DNA of 34,300 nucleotides from Nitrospirota bacterium (GTDB lineage Bacteria > Nitrospirota > 9FT-COMBO-42-15 > HDB-SIOI813), in the NCBI GenBank assembly GCA_023248395.1, contig JAHFEQ010000008.1, positions 1 through 34,300 of the forward strand. Reading direction: 5' to 3'. Position numbers and translations under genes: made by a program. The notes beneath the pieces are model-generated. The model searched no databases and had not been told where the DNA came from. It was given only the letters and a program-made list of their open reading frames with translations. Shown one piece after another: positions 14,574-22,675 of the stretch (positions are counted from its first letter, which is position 1; each line of letters starts with the position of its first letter).

Positions 14574-15914
14574 TTACCTGATTACCTCTCCCTTCAAAGA
14601 TGCAAGGGTCGCTGAGGTGATCCTGACTGTCAGAATATCGCCTGCCGAGATATCGTCCTCCCTGGGTATATGGACAATCTTAGTCCCCCTGGTACGGCCC
14701 GTCATATTCCCTTTATCCCTCTTACTCTCCCCTTCTATCAAGACATTAAATTCCCTGCCGATACAGGCCTGATTTTTTTTCAGGGTGATACGGTTCTGTA
14801 TCTCTAATACCCTGTTTAGCCTGTCTTTGCCGGTCTCGTGGGGGACCTGTTCTTCATAAAGGCGTGCAGGTGTGTAGGGCCTCTTTGAATATTTAAAGGC
14901 AAAGATGCTATCGTATTGAAGCTCTTCTAATGCCTCAAGGGTCTTATTAAAGTCATCCTCTGTCTCTCCCGGAAATCCTGTAATAATATCCGCTGTAATG
15001 GTAACATCCGGGATGGCCTCACGTAACTTTCTGATCTTCTCTTTATATTCCGGGTAGGTATAATTCCTCTTCATCCGCTCAAGTACACGATCCGAACCCG
15101 ATTGCAACGGCAGATGGAGGTGCTCGCATACCTTCGACAGCTTTACCATGGCATCAATCAGTCTGTCCCCAAAATCCGCCGGATGCGAGGTGATAAATCG
15201 AATCCTCTTAATACCGGAGATGTCATTGATCATGTGGAGCAGATCCGCAAGATCGACATTATTCCCCAGATCCTTTCCGTAGGAGTCTACATTCTGGCCC
15301 AGCAGCGACACCTCTTTATAACCGGCGGATGCAAGCCCCCGGATCTCGCTGCATATCTCCTCTGGCTCCCTGCTCCTCTCGCGCCCCCGTGTATGAGGGA
15401 CCACACAAAAGGTACAGAACTTATCACACCCATCCACAATATTTACATATCCCATCATAGGGTGATTTCTCAGCACGGGAAGACTACTGACCTTTTCCGT
15501 CTTTAACGTCAATCCCTTCCTCCGCCTCTCTGTAGATACACGGCCCTTTGATGTCTCCACCTTTTTCTCAAGGAGCTTTGGGATGTCCGAAATATTATCT
15601 GTCCCGAACACCATGTCCACATAAGGGGCCTTCTTCACGATCTTCCCGCCCTCCTGCTGGGCCACGCAACCCCCCACCCCTATCAGCAGGTCTGGGTTCT
15701 TCTTCTTAAGCTCCAGCAGTCTCCCCAGGTCACTGTAACACTTATACTCTGCCTTCTCCCGGACGCTGCACGTATTGAGGATAATCATGTCGGCGCCATC
15801 CGGAGAATCCGTCAGGGAGTAACCTAATTCGGACAGTACCCCGGCGATCTTCTCTGTGTCGTGCTCATTCATCTGGCAACCAAAGGTCTTGATAAAAAGT
15901 TGCTTCGCCATCAA
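14574..15914 (-). CDS. miaB: tRNA-2-methylthio-N6-dimethylallyladenosine synthase MiaB
   Basis: The 446-residue radical SAM enzyme has the N-terminal cluster ligands C13 (TFGCQMNEHD), C49 (NTCSVREKA) and C83 (GCVAQQEG), the radical SAM triad CDKFCTFC (C163, C167, C170), and a TRAM domain (about 378-445). It adds the methylthio group to i6A37 of tRNA using AdoMet and a second iron-sulfur cluster as sulfur source. The length is standard. A good GGGAGG lies 8-10 bases before the start; the ATG at 15911 could be used instead. It is the first gene of the minus-strand group miaB-vanZ-mtaB. Confidence 0.96.
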   Translation of the reverse strand: MMAKQLFIKTFGCQMNEHDTEKIAGVLSELGYSLTDSPDGADMIILNTCSVREKAEYKCYSDLGRLLELKKKNPDLLIGVGGCVAQQEGGKIVKKAPYVDMVFGTDNISDIPKLLEKKVETSKGRVSTERRRKGLTLKTEKVSSLPVLRNHPMMGYVNIVDGCDKFCTFCVVPHTRGRERSREPEEICSEIRGLASAGYKEVSLLGQNVDSYGKDLGNNVDLADLLHMINDISGIKRIRFITSHPADFGDRLIDAMVKLSKVCEHLHLPLQSGSDRVLERMKRNYTYPEYKEKIRKLREAIPDVTITADIITGFPGETEDDFNKTLEALEELQYDSIFAFKYSKRPYTPARLYEEQVPHETGKDRLNRVLEIQNRITLKKNQACIGREFNVLIEGESKRDKGNMTGRTRGTKIVHIPREDDISAGDILTVRITSATLASLKGEVIR

Positions 15915-15932
15915 TAATTAACCTCCCCATCT

Positions 15933-15961
15933 AAAATACCTTGTCCTGCCTAAAAATGCAA
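15933..15961 (-). promoter_or_regulatory. Possible promoter of miaB
   Basis: On the minus strand TTGCAT (15961-15956) and TATTTT (15938-15933) are 17 bases apart, ending 18 bases before the miaB start and just before its ribosome binding site. Both boxes match sigma70 only partly, and the spacing to the ATG leaves a very short leader. Confidence 0.35.
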
Positions 15962-16117
15962 TATCTGTGCTCAATGAAAAACCCCGCAGCCAACGGAGGT
16001 ATTCAATCTCCCCTCCCTTGATGTACAACACCTTTCTGTGCATCTTATACCCTGAGCAGCATAGGTCCTTGTGCATATTTGCCTTTCATGCTCTCTTTCG
16101 TGTAATATCTCTTTAAG

Positions 16118-17017
16118 ATGGATAGAGACCTTAGTGATGCACTATCCCGGTTCCTCAACTACATTACCGTCGAAAAGGGTCATTCACAAAACACGATAGA
16201 GTCCTACAAAAGGGACCTCACCCGATACATCTCCTATCTTACGGATAGAGATATTAATTCTCCGGACAAGATCACCATTCATCTCCTGAGGGAATACCTC
16301 TCAGAGTTAATGAAACAATCTTTGTCTGTCTCTTCCATTAAGCGGTATATAGCGGCTATACGGCACTTCCACAAATTTATGGTCAGAGAGGGGCTCACAG
16401 ATTCAGATCCTACTGAATATCTTGAAACGCCGAGGGGGTGGCACAGGCTCCCAAAGACGCTCTCTTTCACCGAGGTGGAGTCCCTGCTCAAACAGCCCCG
16501 GGAGAATACTCCCATGGGTCTGAGGGATGGGGCCATGATAGAGCTCCTCTATGCCACGGGATTGCGGGTCTCGGAGCTGATAAAACTCAAACCCAGCAAT
16601 ATCAATTTAGAGGTAGGGTTTATCACGGCCGTTGGAAAGGGTGGAAAGGAGCGGGTAGTCCCGATGGGAGAGTATGCCCTGGAAAAGGTAAAACAATATA
16701 TCGAGCGGGCAAGATCCACCCTATTGAAAGGACGCTCCACTCCTTATGTCTTTGTCTCTACCTGGGGCAGGGGCCTGACACGGCAGGCCTTCTGGAAGAT
16801 CATAAAAAAGTATACACGGCTGGCCGGGATACAGAGGGATATCTCCCCTCACACCTTAAGACACTCCTTTGCCACCCACCTCCTCGAGCGTGGGGCCGAC
16901 CTCCGCTCAGTCCAGATGATGCTCGGCCATTCCGATATCTCCACCACCCAGATCTACACCCATATCAACCGGGAGCGGCTTAAGAAGATCCATGCCGAGT
17001 GCCATCCGAGGCCGTGA
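16118..17017 (+). CDS. xerD: Tyrosine recombinase XerC/XerD
   Basis: The 299-residue protein has the SAM-like N-terminal core-binding domain (about 1-95) and the tyrosine recombinase catalytic domain. The catalytic set is complete: R150 (ATGLRVSEL), K174, H245 and R248 (SPHTLRHSFATHLL), H271 (LGHSDISTTQ) and Y280 (QIYTH). Length and motifs fit XerD, which resolves chromosome dimers at dif with XerC and FtsK. No phage or integron feature touches it, so I treat it as the host enzyme. Assignment to XerC versus XerD from sequence alone is uncertain. The region before it (15915-16117) shows no gene. Confidence 0.92.
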   Translation: MDRDLSDALSRFLNYITVEKGHSQNTIESYKRDLTRYISYLTDRDINSPDKITIHLLREYLSELMKQSLSVSSIKRYIAAIRHFHKFMVREGLTDSDPTEYLETPRGWHRLPKTLSFTEVESLLKQPRENTPMGLRDGAMIELLYATGLRVSELIKLKPSNINLEVGFITAVGKGGKERVVPMGEYALEKVKQYIERARSTLLKGRSTPYVFVSTWGRGLTRQAFWKIIKKYTRLAGIQRDISPHTLRHSFATHLLERGADLRSVQMMLGHSDISTTQIYTHINRERLKKIHAECHPRP

Positions 17018-17088
17018 CTCTATCAAGAGCCTATTTTGAGATATAGAATCTGTTACAGATATTTAACAAGGATGGTAAGGAGGATGAC

Positions 17089-17538
17089 ATGAACATCAAT
17101 TTTACAAACCGGGAGTACGAAGCACTGCTGGACATGATCTATCTGGCTGATTGGATGCTGCATTCATACGACACAGAAAAATCCGATGACATCTATCAAG
17201 CGATTGAACAGAAGATCCTGGGTTACGCGAAGGACTTCGGATGTGGGGACAAGATCGTATTTGATCCGAAACTCCAACAACATTTCCCGACACGTGCGTA
17301 CGAAGAATCGAAAGAGATTCAAGGCGTTATCGATGACTACGATAACGAGACGTTCTGGGATGAGCTTATCGACCGATTGGCTACCCGCGATTTGGTGCGA
17401 CAATACGGAGCCGAAAAGCTCGATTCCATGACACCCACGGAACGGATTCATGCTTTCTTCGAGGCCGAGTCGCCGTATGCTGACGAATTCGAGACAAACG
17501 GGTTGGACAGAGTAGAAATAAGAAAGGCCCAACAATAA
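17089..17538 (+). CDS. Hypothetical acidic protein of 149 residues
   Basis: I do not recognise the family. The protein is acidic, mostly helical in appearance, without a signal peptide, membrane segment or cysteine cluster (single C52). A very good ribosome binding site (AAGGAGG, 6 bases before the ATG) and a normal stop support it as a real gene. It lies 71 bases after xerD on the same strand and may share its transcript. Recognisable segments are NREYEALLDMIYLADWML at the N-terminus and TFWDELIDRLATRDL in the middle. No function can be proposed. Confidence 0.75.
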   Translation: MNINFTNREYEALLDMIYLADWMLHSYDTEKSDDIYQAIEQKILGYAKDFGCGDKIVFDPKLQQHFPTRAYEESKEIQGVIDDYDNETFWDELIDRLATRDLVRQYGAEKLDSMTPTERIHAFFEAESPYADEFETNGLDRVEIRKAQQ

Positions 17539-17653
17539 AATGAGGCGGAATTATATAGACCGTTTTCTGAAGGAAAGAGCAGTTTCGAGAGGTTTGCCTT
17601 TTAGACCTATCCTGGTGTAATATTCAGAATAAATACGAGTGTCTCTATGTTCC

Positions 17654-17691
17654 CCCCTCACCTTAATCCTCTTCCCTGTGGGGAGAGGAAA
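17654..17691. repeat. Dispersed-type hairpin repeat before the DHH-CBS-nucleotidyltransferase gene
   Basis: This stretch reads CCCCTCACCTTAATCCTC then a hairpin CCTCTTCCC-TGTG-GGGAGAGG. It is of the CCCTCACC...GGGGAGAGGA type seen as intergenic repeats in many bacteria. It lies about 30 bases before the preferred start codon at 17723 and belongs to the open frame upstream of that start, which argues against a longer protein. Confidence 0.6.
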
Positions 17692-17722
17692 CAGCAAGGA
17701 GCTTTGGCGAGCGAGAAATATT

Positions 17723-20353
17723 ATGGAGATCATTACCACCCATACCAATGCCGATTTTGATGCGGTAGCCGCGATGATTGCCGCCAAGAAGCTCTATCCT
17801 GAGGCGAGGCTGATATTCCCCGGGACGCAGGAGAGGAATGTCAGGAACTTTATTGCCCAGAACCACATTGAATTTGATAAGATCAAGGACTTATCTCTGG
17901 GTAAGGTCACACGCCTGATTATCGTGGACTGCAAGAATGCCGGACGGATAGGTAAGCTATCAGAGATTTCCGAGAGGAAGGATGTCAGTCTCCATATCTA
18001 CGACCATCATCCCATCACCCCTGGCGACCTCCGGGGCGAATTGGAGATGATCAGCGAGGTCGGCGCTACGACCACTCTTTTTGTAGAGCTGTTAAAAGAA
18101 AAACATATCCCGGTATCTCCGGTTGAGGCGACACTATTTGCCGTGGCAATCTATGAAGAGACCGGTTCTCTGACCTTTCCATCAACCTCATCGAGGGATC
18201 TCATGGCCATTGCGCACCTGCTGTCCTGCGGTCTGGATCTCAGGGCCGTATCACGTTATCTGATCCATGAGATGGATGCGGACCAGATCGCCCTCTTAGA
18301 TGAACTGATACACAATGCCAAAACATACTATATCGACAGTCTCAAGATTGTGATCGCAAGGGGTGAGACTGAGAAATACCTCTCTGAGCTCTCGACGATT
18401 ACCCATAAGGTCAGGGATATGGAAGACATAGACGTCCTCATTGTCCTTGTCAGGATGGAGGACAAGATCCAGTTGGTCGCCCGCAGCAGGCTCCCGGATG
18501 TCAATGTGGGAGAGATCGCACGGGAATTTGGAGGAGGGGGTCATGCCACGGCGGCATCCGCAAGTATCAAAGAGCTCACCACCATTCAGGTTGAAGAAAG
18601 GATCCTGGAACTTCTTAACAAGAGGATTAAACCCTTCAAAACGGCAAAGGAGATCATGACCGCCCCTGTTAAGACCGTTCAAAAGGATGTGACCGTAAAG
18701 GATGCAGGAGACCTGATGACGCGATACGGGGTCAATGTACTCCCTGTCATTGACGGAGAGAGGCTGATCGGGCTTATCACGCGCGAAATTATACAAAAAA
18801 CGATCTTTCATAAGTTTGGCGATCTGCCTTTGACTGATTTTATGTCTACGGAGTTTCATCGGGTCACTGCAGGTACACCGTTCAGAGAAATAGAATCCAG
18901 TATGATCGAGCACAGCCAGAGGTTTATGCCGGTTGTGGAAGACGAAAGGATTGTTGGAGCCATAACGCGGACCGACATTATGAGGGCGCGTCATGAAGAT
19001 ATCACAGGGACACTGGAAGCCTCTGCTCAGAGAATCCCCAAAAGGCCTCATGAGAGAAATCTGAGAAGCCTGCTCAGGGAACGCCTCCCGGAACGTATCG
19101 AAAGGCTTCTCCAGGACATCGGTGCAACCTCTGACAACATGGGAGTTGTTGCCTATGCGGTAGGTGGCTTTGTAAGGGACCTCCTGTTGGGAGTAGAGAA
19201 TTACGACATTGATATCGTGATCGAGGGAGATGGTATCGCCTTTGCCGAAAATTTCGCAGCGGCTACTGGGGCGAGGGTGAGGAGCCATCAGAGATTCGGA
19301 ACCGCTGTGATCATCTTCCCGGATGATTTTAAGATGGATGTTGCCACCGCCAGGACCGAGTATTATGAATATCCCACGGCCCTTCCTACGGTAGAGCTAT
19401 CTTCGATAAAAAGGGATCTCTACCGAAGGGATTTTACGATTAATACCCTTGCTATTAAGTTAAACCAAAAGGACTTTGGCTATCTGATCGATTTTTTTGG
19501 AGGTCAGAGGGATCTCAAGGAGAAGACGATACGGGTATTGCACAACCTCAGTTTTATTGAAGACCCGACGCGCATCTACAGGGCGATCCGGTTTGAGCAG
19601 AGATTGGGTTTCAGGATCGCACGGCACACACAAGGTCTCATCTGGAGCGCCACCAAGATAGACCTGTTTCACAGGCTTGCAGGGAGGAGGCTCTTTACAG
19701 AGCTTGTTCTTCTCTTGTCTGAAGAAGATCCGGCAAAACCTGTTGCACGGCTGTCCGAGTTTGACCTGTTGAGGTTCATCCATCCCTCTCTCCAGTGGGA
19801 TGAGGATACTGCAATACTCTTTCAACATATAAAGGATGCCATAGCATGGTACCGGCTGCTATTTCTCAATAAAAAATATGAACCCTGGCAGATATACTTC
19901 TTTGGTCTCATAGACAAACTATCCCCGAAGGGGACAGGAGAGATGTGCCATAGATTGAGTATAAGAGAGGTCCTGCTCAAAAAAATCCTGACGACAAAGA
20001 GAGAGTCCAATGATATCCTTGACAGGCTTTGCAAGATGAGAACTGTAAAACCGAGCCGGCTGTTTGGAACCCTCAAGGGATATCCTCAGGAGACCCTGGT
20101 CTACATGATGGCAAAGGCTACCCAGGAAGAAGCCCAAAAGGGCATCTCACTATATCTTAGCCATCTGCAGGATACGAGGCCTTCCATCACCGGAAAAGAC
20201 CTGTCACAACTGGGTATAAAACCGGGCCCCCTCTATGGTAAAATCATGGGACAGATACTCTGGGCAAAGATTGACGGTCTTGTGAAGACCAGAGAGGAAG
20301 AGCTTGAGTTTGCAAAAGGAATTTTGGGGAAAAAGAATGGGAGATTACTATGA
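17723..20353 (+). CDS. DHH phosphoesterase / CBS / tRNA nucleotidyltransferase fusion (A-adding type)
   Basis: From the ATG at 17723 the product has 876 residues. It contains a DHH domain (TNADFDAVA at 8-16, DHH at 94-96), a DHHA1 domain (FGGGGHATAASASI, 269-282), two CBS repeats (about 308-430) and a class II polyA polymerase/CCA-adding head. In the head, GGFVRDLLLG is at 481-490 and the metal-binding DID at 495-497. The tRNA nucleotidyltransferase RNA-binding region follows to the C-terminus. This fusion is known from Deltaproteobacteria, Aquificae and related lineages, where the nucleotidyltransferase adds A (or CCA) to tRNA ends. The role of the DHH part is not established, although DHH enzymes degrade nanoRNA or cyclic dinucleotides. 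The open frame begins at 17639, but the extra 28 codons are repeat-derived. The stop overlaps the next gene by 4 bases. Confidence 0.92.
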   Translation: MEIITTHTNADFDAVAAMIAAKKLYPEARLIFPGTQERNVRNFIAQNHIEFDKIKDLSLGKVTRLIIVDCKNAGRIGKLSEISERKDVSLHIYDHHPITPGDLRGELEMISEVGATTTLFVELLKEKHIPVSPVEATLFAVAIYEETGSLTFPSTSSRDLMAIAHLLSCGLDLRAVSRYLIHEMDADQIALLDELIHNAKTYYIDSLKIVIARGETEKYLSELSTITHKVRDMEDIDVLIVLVRMEDKIQLVARSRLPDVNVGEIAREFGGGGHATAASASIKELTTIQVEERILELLNKRIKPFKTAKEIMTAPVKTVQKDVTVKDAGDLMTRYGVNVLPVIDGERLIGLITREIIQKTIFHKFGDLPLTDFMSTEFHRVTAGTPFREIESSMIEHSQRFMPVVEDERIVGAITRTDIMRARHEDITGTLEASAQRIPKRPHERNLRSLLRERLPERIERLLQDIGATSDNMGVVAYAVGGFVRDLLLGVENYDIDIVIEGDGIAFAENFAAATGARVRSHQRFGTAVIIFPDDFKMDVATARTEYYEYPTALPTVELSSIKRDLYRRDFTINTLAIKLNQKDFGYLIDFFGGQRDLKEKTIRVLHNLSFIEDPTRIYRAIRFEQRLGFRIARHTQGLIWSATKIDLFHRLAGRRLFTELVLLLSEEDPAKPVARLSEFDLLRFIHPSLQWDEDTAILFQHIKDAIAWYRLLFLNKKYEPWQIYFFGLIDKLSPKGTGEMCHRLSIREVLLKKILTTKRESNDILDRLCKMRTVKPSRLFGTLKGYPQETLVYMMAKATQEEAQKGISLYLSHLQDTRPSITGKDLSQLGIKPGPLYGKIMGQILWAKIDGLVKTREEELEFAKGILGKKNGRLL

Positions 20354-21189
20354 AAGTCTTAAAAACAGTGATAGGTTATTCTTTAGCAGGTTTCGTTATT
20401 ATGTCTTGTAGTAGTATATTCCTGTTTCCGTATAATCTCAAGGCAGAAGAGAACCATACAAAACAGCACCATCCTGCTAAAACCGATAGTCCCAAAGGTA
20501 AAAAGATAGAGGGGATGGTCTTTGTCAAAGGGGGCTGTTTTCAAATGGGAGACCTATTTGGAGATGGATATACAGGTGAAAGACCGGCGCATGAAGTCTG
20601 TGTGAATGATTTTTATATTGGGGAGAGAGAAGTGACCCAGAAAGAATGGGAAGCCGTCATGGGCGCTAACCCATCGGTCTCCAATACCGGGGATAATTAT
20701 CCTGTAGATTCGGTAGAATGGGAGGATGCCCAGAAGTTTATAGAAAAATTGAATAAGAAGAGGGGCAGAAAATATCGTCTGCCGACAGAGGCGGAGTGGG
20801 AGTATGCCGCAAGGAGTGGTGGAAAGAAAGAGAAATTTGCCGGGACGAACAGTGAGTCAGAACTTGGAGAATATGCATGGTATGATGATAATTCTGAGGG
20901 TGTGACCCATCCTGTAAAAGAGAAGAAACCAAATGTCATCGGGCTCTATGACATGTCAGGCAATGTCTGGGAATGGGTGTATGATTTTTATGACGGTGAT
21001 TATTATGCCACGAGCCCTAAAGATAATCCCACAGGCCCAGCCACAAGAACTTCTTATCACATCCTTCGGGGCGGTTCCTGGTACAGCGAGGCCAGGAATG
21101 TCCGTACCACCGATCGCTTCTGGTCGGATGTCGATGTTGCAGGCGCTGACTCCCTGTTTGGCTTCCGCCTGGTATTATCGCCTGAGTAA
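20350..21189 (+). CDS. SUMF1/formylglycine-generating-enzyme-fold protein, exported, probably not an FGE
   Basis: The 279-residue protein starts with a signal peptide (hydrophobic 7-30) holding a possible lipobox-like IMSC, so it may be a lipoprotein. The FGE-sulfatase domain covers about 55-277, with MVFVKGGCFQMGD, YRLPTEAEWEYAARSGG, GLYDMSGNVWEWVYDFYDG, HILRGGSW and FGFRLVLSPE. The segment after RGGSW (YSEARNVRTTDR) lacks the cysteine pair used by true formylglycine-generating enzymes, so a binding or structural role is more likely than sulfatase activation. Its ATG overlaps the stop of the preceding fusion gene by 4 bases. No sulfatase gene is nearby. Confidence 0.9.
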   Translation: MKVLKTVIGYSLAGFVIMSCSSIFLFPYNLKAEENHTKQHHPAKTDSPKGKKIEGMVFVKGGCFQMGDLFGDGYTGERPAHEVCVNDFYIGEREVTQKEWEAVMGANPSVSNTGDNYPVDSVEWEDAQKFIEKLNKKRGRKYRLPTEAEWEYAARSGGKKEKFAGTNSESELGEYAWYDDNSEGVTHPVKEKKPNVIGLYDMSGNVWEWVYDFYDGDYYATSPKDNPTGPATRTSYHILRGGSWYSEARNVRTTDRFWSDVDVAGADSLFGFRLVLSPE

Positions 21190-21192
21190 GAT

Positions 21193-21369
21193 TTAAGCTG
21201 CTGGCAATGGACCTGCGGCAACAAGTTTTTTTAAGCGAGAGTCAACTGTTAAATTAAGCCCTCCTAAAGTTCTTGCGCCAAGTAAGGGCATATCGCCTTC
21301 TTCGCCGAATACAACTTCATCAATTGTAAAACATTCGCCAATAAGCCCTCCTTTTTTTAAATTTTCCAT
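21193..21369 (-). pseudogene. 3' fragment of a clan AA (retropepsin-like) aspartic protease gene
   Basis: On the minus strand an ATG at 21369 opens 58 codons: MENLKKGGLIGECFTIDEVV, then GEEGDMPLLGARTLGGLNL and a short tail ending PLPAA. The part around PLLGARTLGGLNLTVD matches the C-terminal half of small soluble clan AA aspartic proteases, which are about 110-125 residues. The N-terminal half with the catalytic D-[ST]-G is absent. The fragment begins exactly at the outer edge of the attC-like site at 21368-21499, so the truncation probably coincides with a recombination event. It is too short to be an active protease. Confidence 0.6.
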
Positions 21370-21499
21370 ATAACGTAGAAGTCAGTGAATCGAACCACTG
21401 AAGCTCATCAAAAAGCAAAAAACTGATTTGCATACCTCAAGCTATCACAGGCTAAAAAAATGACCTGTGGTTCGATTTCACTGCACTGACTGGTTGGGT
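21368..21499 (-). repeat. attC-like recombination site 1 (integron cassette boundary)
   Basis: Read on the minus strand, this 132-bp site starts with ACCCAAC (fits RYYYAAC, 21499-21493) and ends with GTTATAT (one mismatch to GTTRRRY, 21374-21368). Between them is a long imperfect stem, GTCAGTG.AATCGAACCAC at 21381-21398 against its complement at 21467-21490, which carries extra unpaired bases as in attC sites. It shares its length, layout and inner segments (AAACTGATT, CCTGTGG) with the site at 22246-22376. Confidence 0.6.
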
Positions 21500-21507
21500 G
21501 GTCTTAA

Positions 21508-21690
21508 TTAAGATGCTTTTGCTCTCACCACAACCGCAGCCCGCTTTGCCGGTAGCGATACTACTTTTCGTCCACCTCTTTTTTGTTGTTTCTTCAGATC
21601 TTGATATATCGCATCCAGATTGTAATTAAATTTCGCTGCATGCTCCTCGCGTACTTTCCTTACATCTTCTACTATGCTATCTTTCCACAT
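21508..21690 (-). CDS. Antitoxin partner of the PIN toxin (VapB-like role)
   Basis: From the ATG at 21690 the product has 60 residues, starting MWKDSIVEDVRKVREEHAAK and ending in a basic tail (GGRKVVSLPAKRAAVVVRAK). Small proteins starting MWKD-IVEEVR are common next to PIN-domain toxins of the type encoded just upstream. The start is set by GGAGGA 7 bases before the ATG; this ribosome binding site lies inside the end of the toxin gene. A longer open frame from 21741 ignores that signal. The protein presumably binds and blocks the PIN toxin. It ends 9 bases before attC-like site 1. Confidence 0.78.
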   Translation of the reverse strand: MWKDSIVEDVRKVREEHAAKFNYNLDAIYQDLKKQQKRGGRKVVSLPAKRAAVVVRAKAS

Positions 21691-21694
21691 AGTT

Positions 21695-22165
21695 TTATCC
21701 TCCCATGAGTTCTTCCGGTGTGCATATAATCGGAGGTTCAAAATGGTTTCTGCGGCATACTGCAGCTATAGCATGTTCTTTTTCAGCATTGGCTATATGT
21801 TTACAGTTCCATGTTAATAAATAATCCATACCATGAATTACAGCAACAGCAATATGCAAAGCGTCTTCCACTGCTTTTGGTGGTAAAGCTTCATCTATCA
21901 TGATACGAGCTAAAGATATTACTTTCTCATTCAACTCAAGTAACGGAATTGATTCAAGGATGTCCAGACGTTTTTGTGCTGCATTTTTGTCGCCTGCTTT
22001 TGCTTCTTGAATAACAAGCTGGGAAATAAATAAATCAAAACGTTTCCTACGATTCTCCCACCATTCATTTGTCAATTCCTGATGCGCAGCAATGATAATA
22101 TCCCTGCTTGGTCTCGCAGCAAGATAACTGATAATAGATGTTTCTAAATATACCTTTTGCTTCAT
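21695..22165 (-). CDS. PIN-domain toxin (VapC family)
   Basis: The 156-residue protein is a PIN-domain ribonuclease with acidic positions E8 (VYLETSIISYL), E54 (VIQEAK) and D101 (EDALHIAVA), and the TWNCKHIAN segment around N120. The opening motif has Glu where many VapC proteins have Asp; this occurs in this subfamily. VapC toxins cut tRNA or rRNA. The gene precedes its antitoxin and ends 4 bases before the antitoxin start, the reverse of the usual vapB-vapC order. It lies between two attC-like sites, so the pair behaves as an integron cassette, where toxin-antitoxin pairs are frequent and help retain the array. Confidence 0.88.
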   Translation of the reverse strand: MKQKVYLETSIISYLAARPSRDIIIAAHQELTNEWWENRRKRFDLFISQLVIQEAKAGDKNAAQKRLDILESIPLLELNEKVISLARIMIDEALPPKAVEDALHIAVAVIHGMDYLLTWNCKHIANAEKEHAIAAVCRRNHFEPPIICTPEELMGG

Positions 22166-22245
22166 TTCATAATGTCCGTAATAATCGAACTATATCAACT
22201 TAATGTCCTTCTGAAGCGTGCCAGGATTGGATTCTATAGCTTTCA

Positions 22246-22376
22246 TCAAAACGCAAAACTGACTGATGCGTACCATGAACGATAACAACCAGCATAAAAC
22301 TGATTGGCAAACCACAGGGCATGACAGACTGAAAAAGTGTCCTGTGGTACGCATTCAGTCCAGTGCCGGGTTAGGC
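22246..22376 (-). repeat. attC-like recombination site 2
   Basis: On the minus strand the site starts with GCCTAAC (perfect RYYYAAC, 22376-22370), followed by CCGGCACTGGACTGAATGCG. This pairs with CTGACTGATGCGTACCA on the left side (about 22256-22273), with unpaired bases as in attC sites. The 3' core is degenerate (GTTTTGA at 22252-22246). The total of 131 bases is nearly equal to site 1, and inner segments are shared. It separates the PIN toxin pair from the small ORF at 22396-22644. Confidence 0.6.
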
Positions 22377-22395
22377 TTTTGCCTCGTCAACTTGT

Positions 22396-22644
22396 TTACA
22401 TCAAAGCTGTTGTTTGAAACTCTAATCCAAATATCATGAAATGCCGTCTGCATTTCTTGAATTGCCCAAGGAATTGTTCAAGTTGGCGAATCGCATCTGT
22501 CGCCACAACATAGTTTATCACTCGAGAACCTGAATCAATTGTACTTTTGCCATAACCCACACTTTTTTTCATGATATTACTGATATTATTTATAATCTGT
22601 CCACTTGTTAAATAATTTTTCCCCTTCATTGCAGAATTACTCAT
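22396..22644 (-). CDS. Hypothetical 82-residue ORF, possible integron cassette gene
   Basis: I do not recognise this protein. It is basic, has no signal peptide or membrane span, and has no clear ribosome binding site; an internal ATG (residue 6) is possible. It ends 20 bases before attC-like site 2 and starts 31 bases after the end of the integrase pseudogene, exactly where a first cassette would lie in a reverse integron. It may be a real cassette gene or the remnant of one. Confidence 0.35.
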   Translation of the reverse strand: MSNSAMKGKNYLTSGQIINNISNIMKKSVGYGKSTIDSGSRVINYVVATDAIRQLEQFLGQFKKCRRHFMIFGLEFQTTALM

Positions 22645-22675
22645 TTTTTTTTGAGGTCGCTAATCTTAATCATCA

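Noticed and set aside
16118-17017. XerD-like gene as the integrase of a mobile element
   Set aside because: No att sites, tRNA target or phage genes surround it, and its sequence fits the chromosomal XerC/XerD group, lacking IntI features.
18296-19288. Long 330-codon open frame on the minus strand
   Set aside because: It lies wholly antisense to the DHH-CBS-nucleotidyltransferase gene, whose domains and motifs are clear. The translated product has no recognisable domain.
20350-21189. True formylglycine-generating enzyme
   Set aside because: The cysteine pair needed for oxidation after the RGGSW motif is absent and no sulfatase is nearby.
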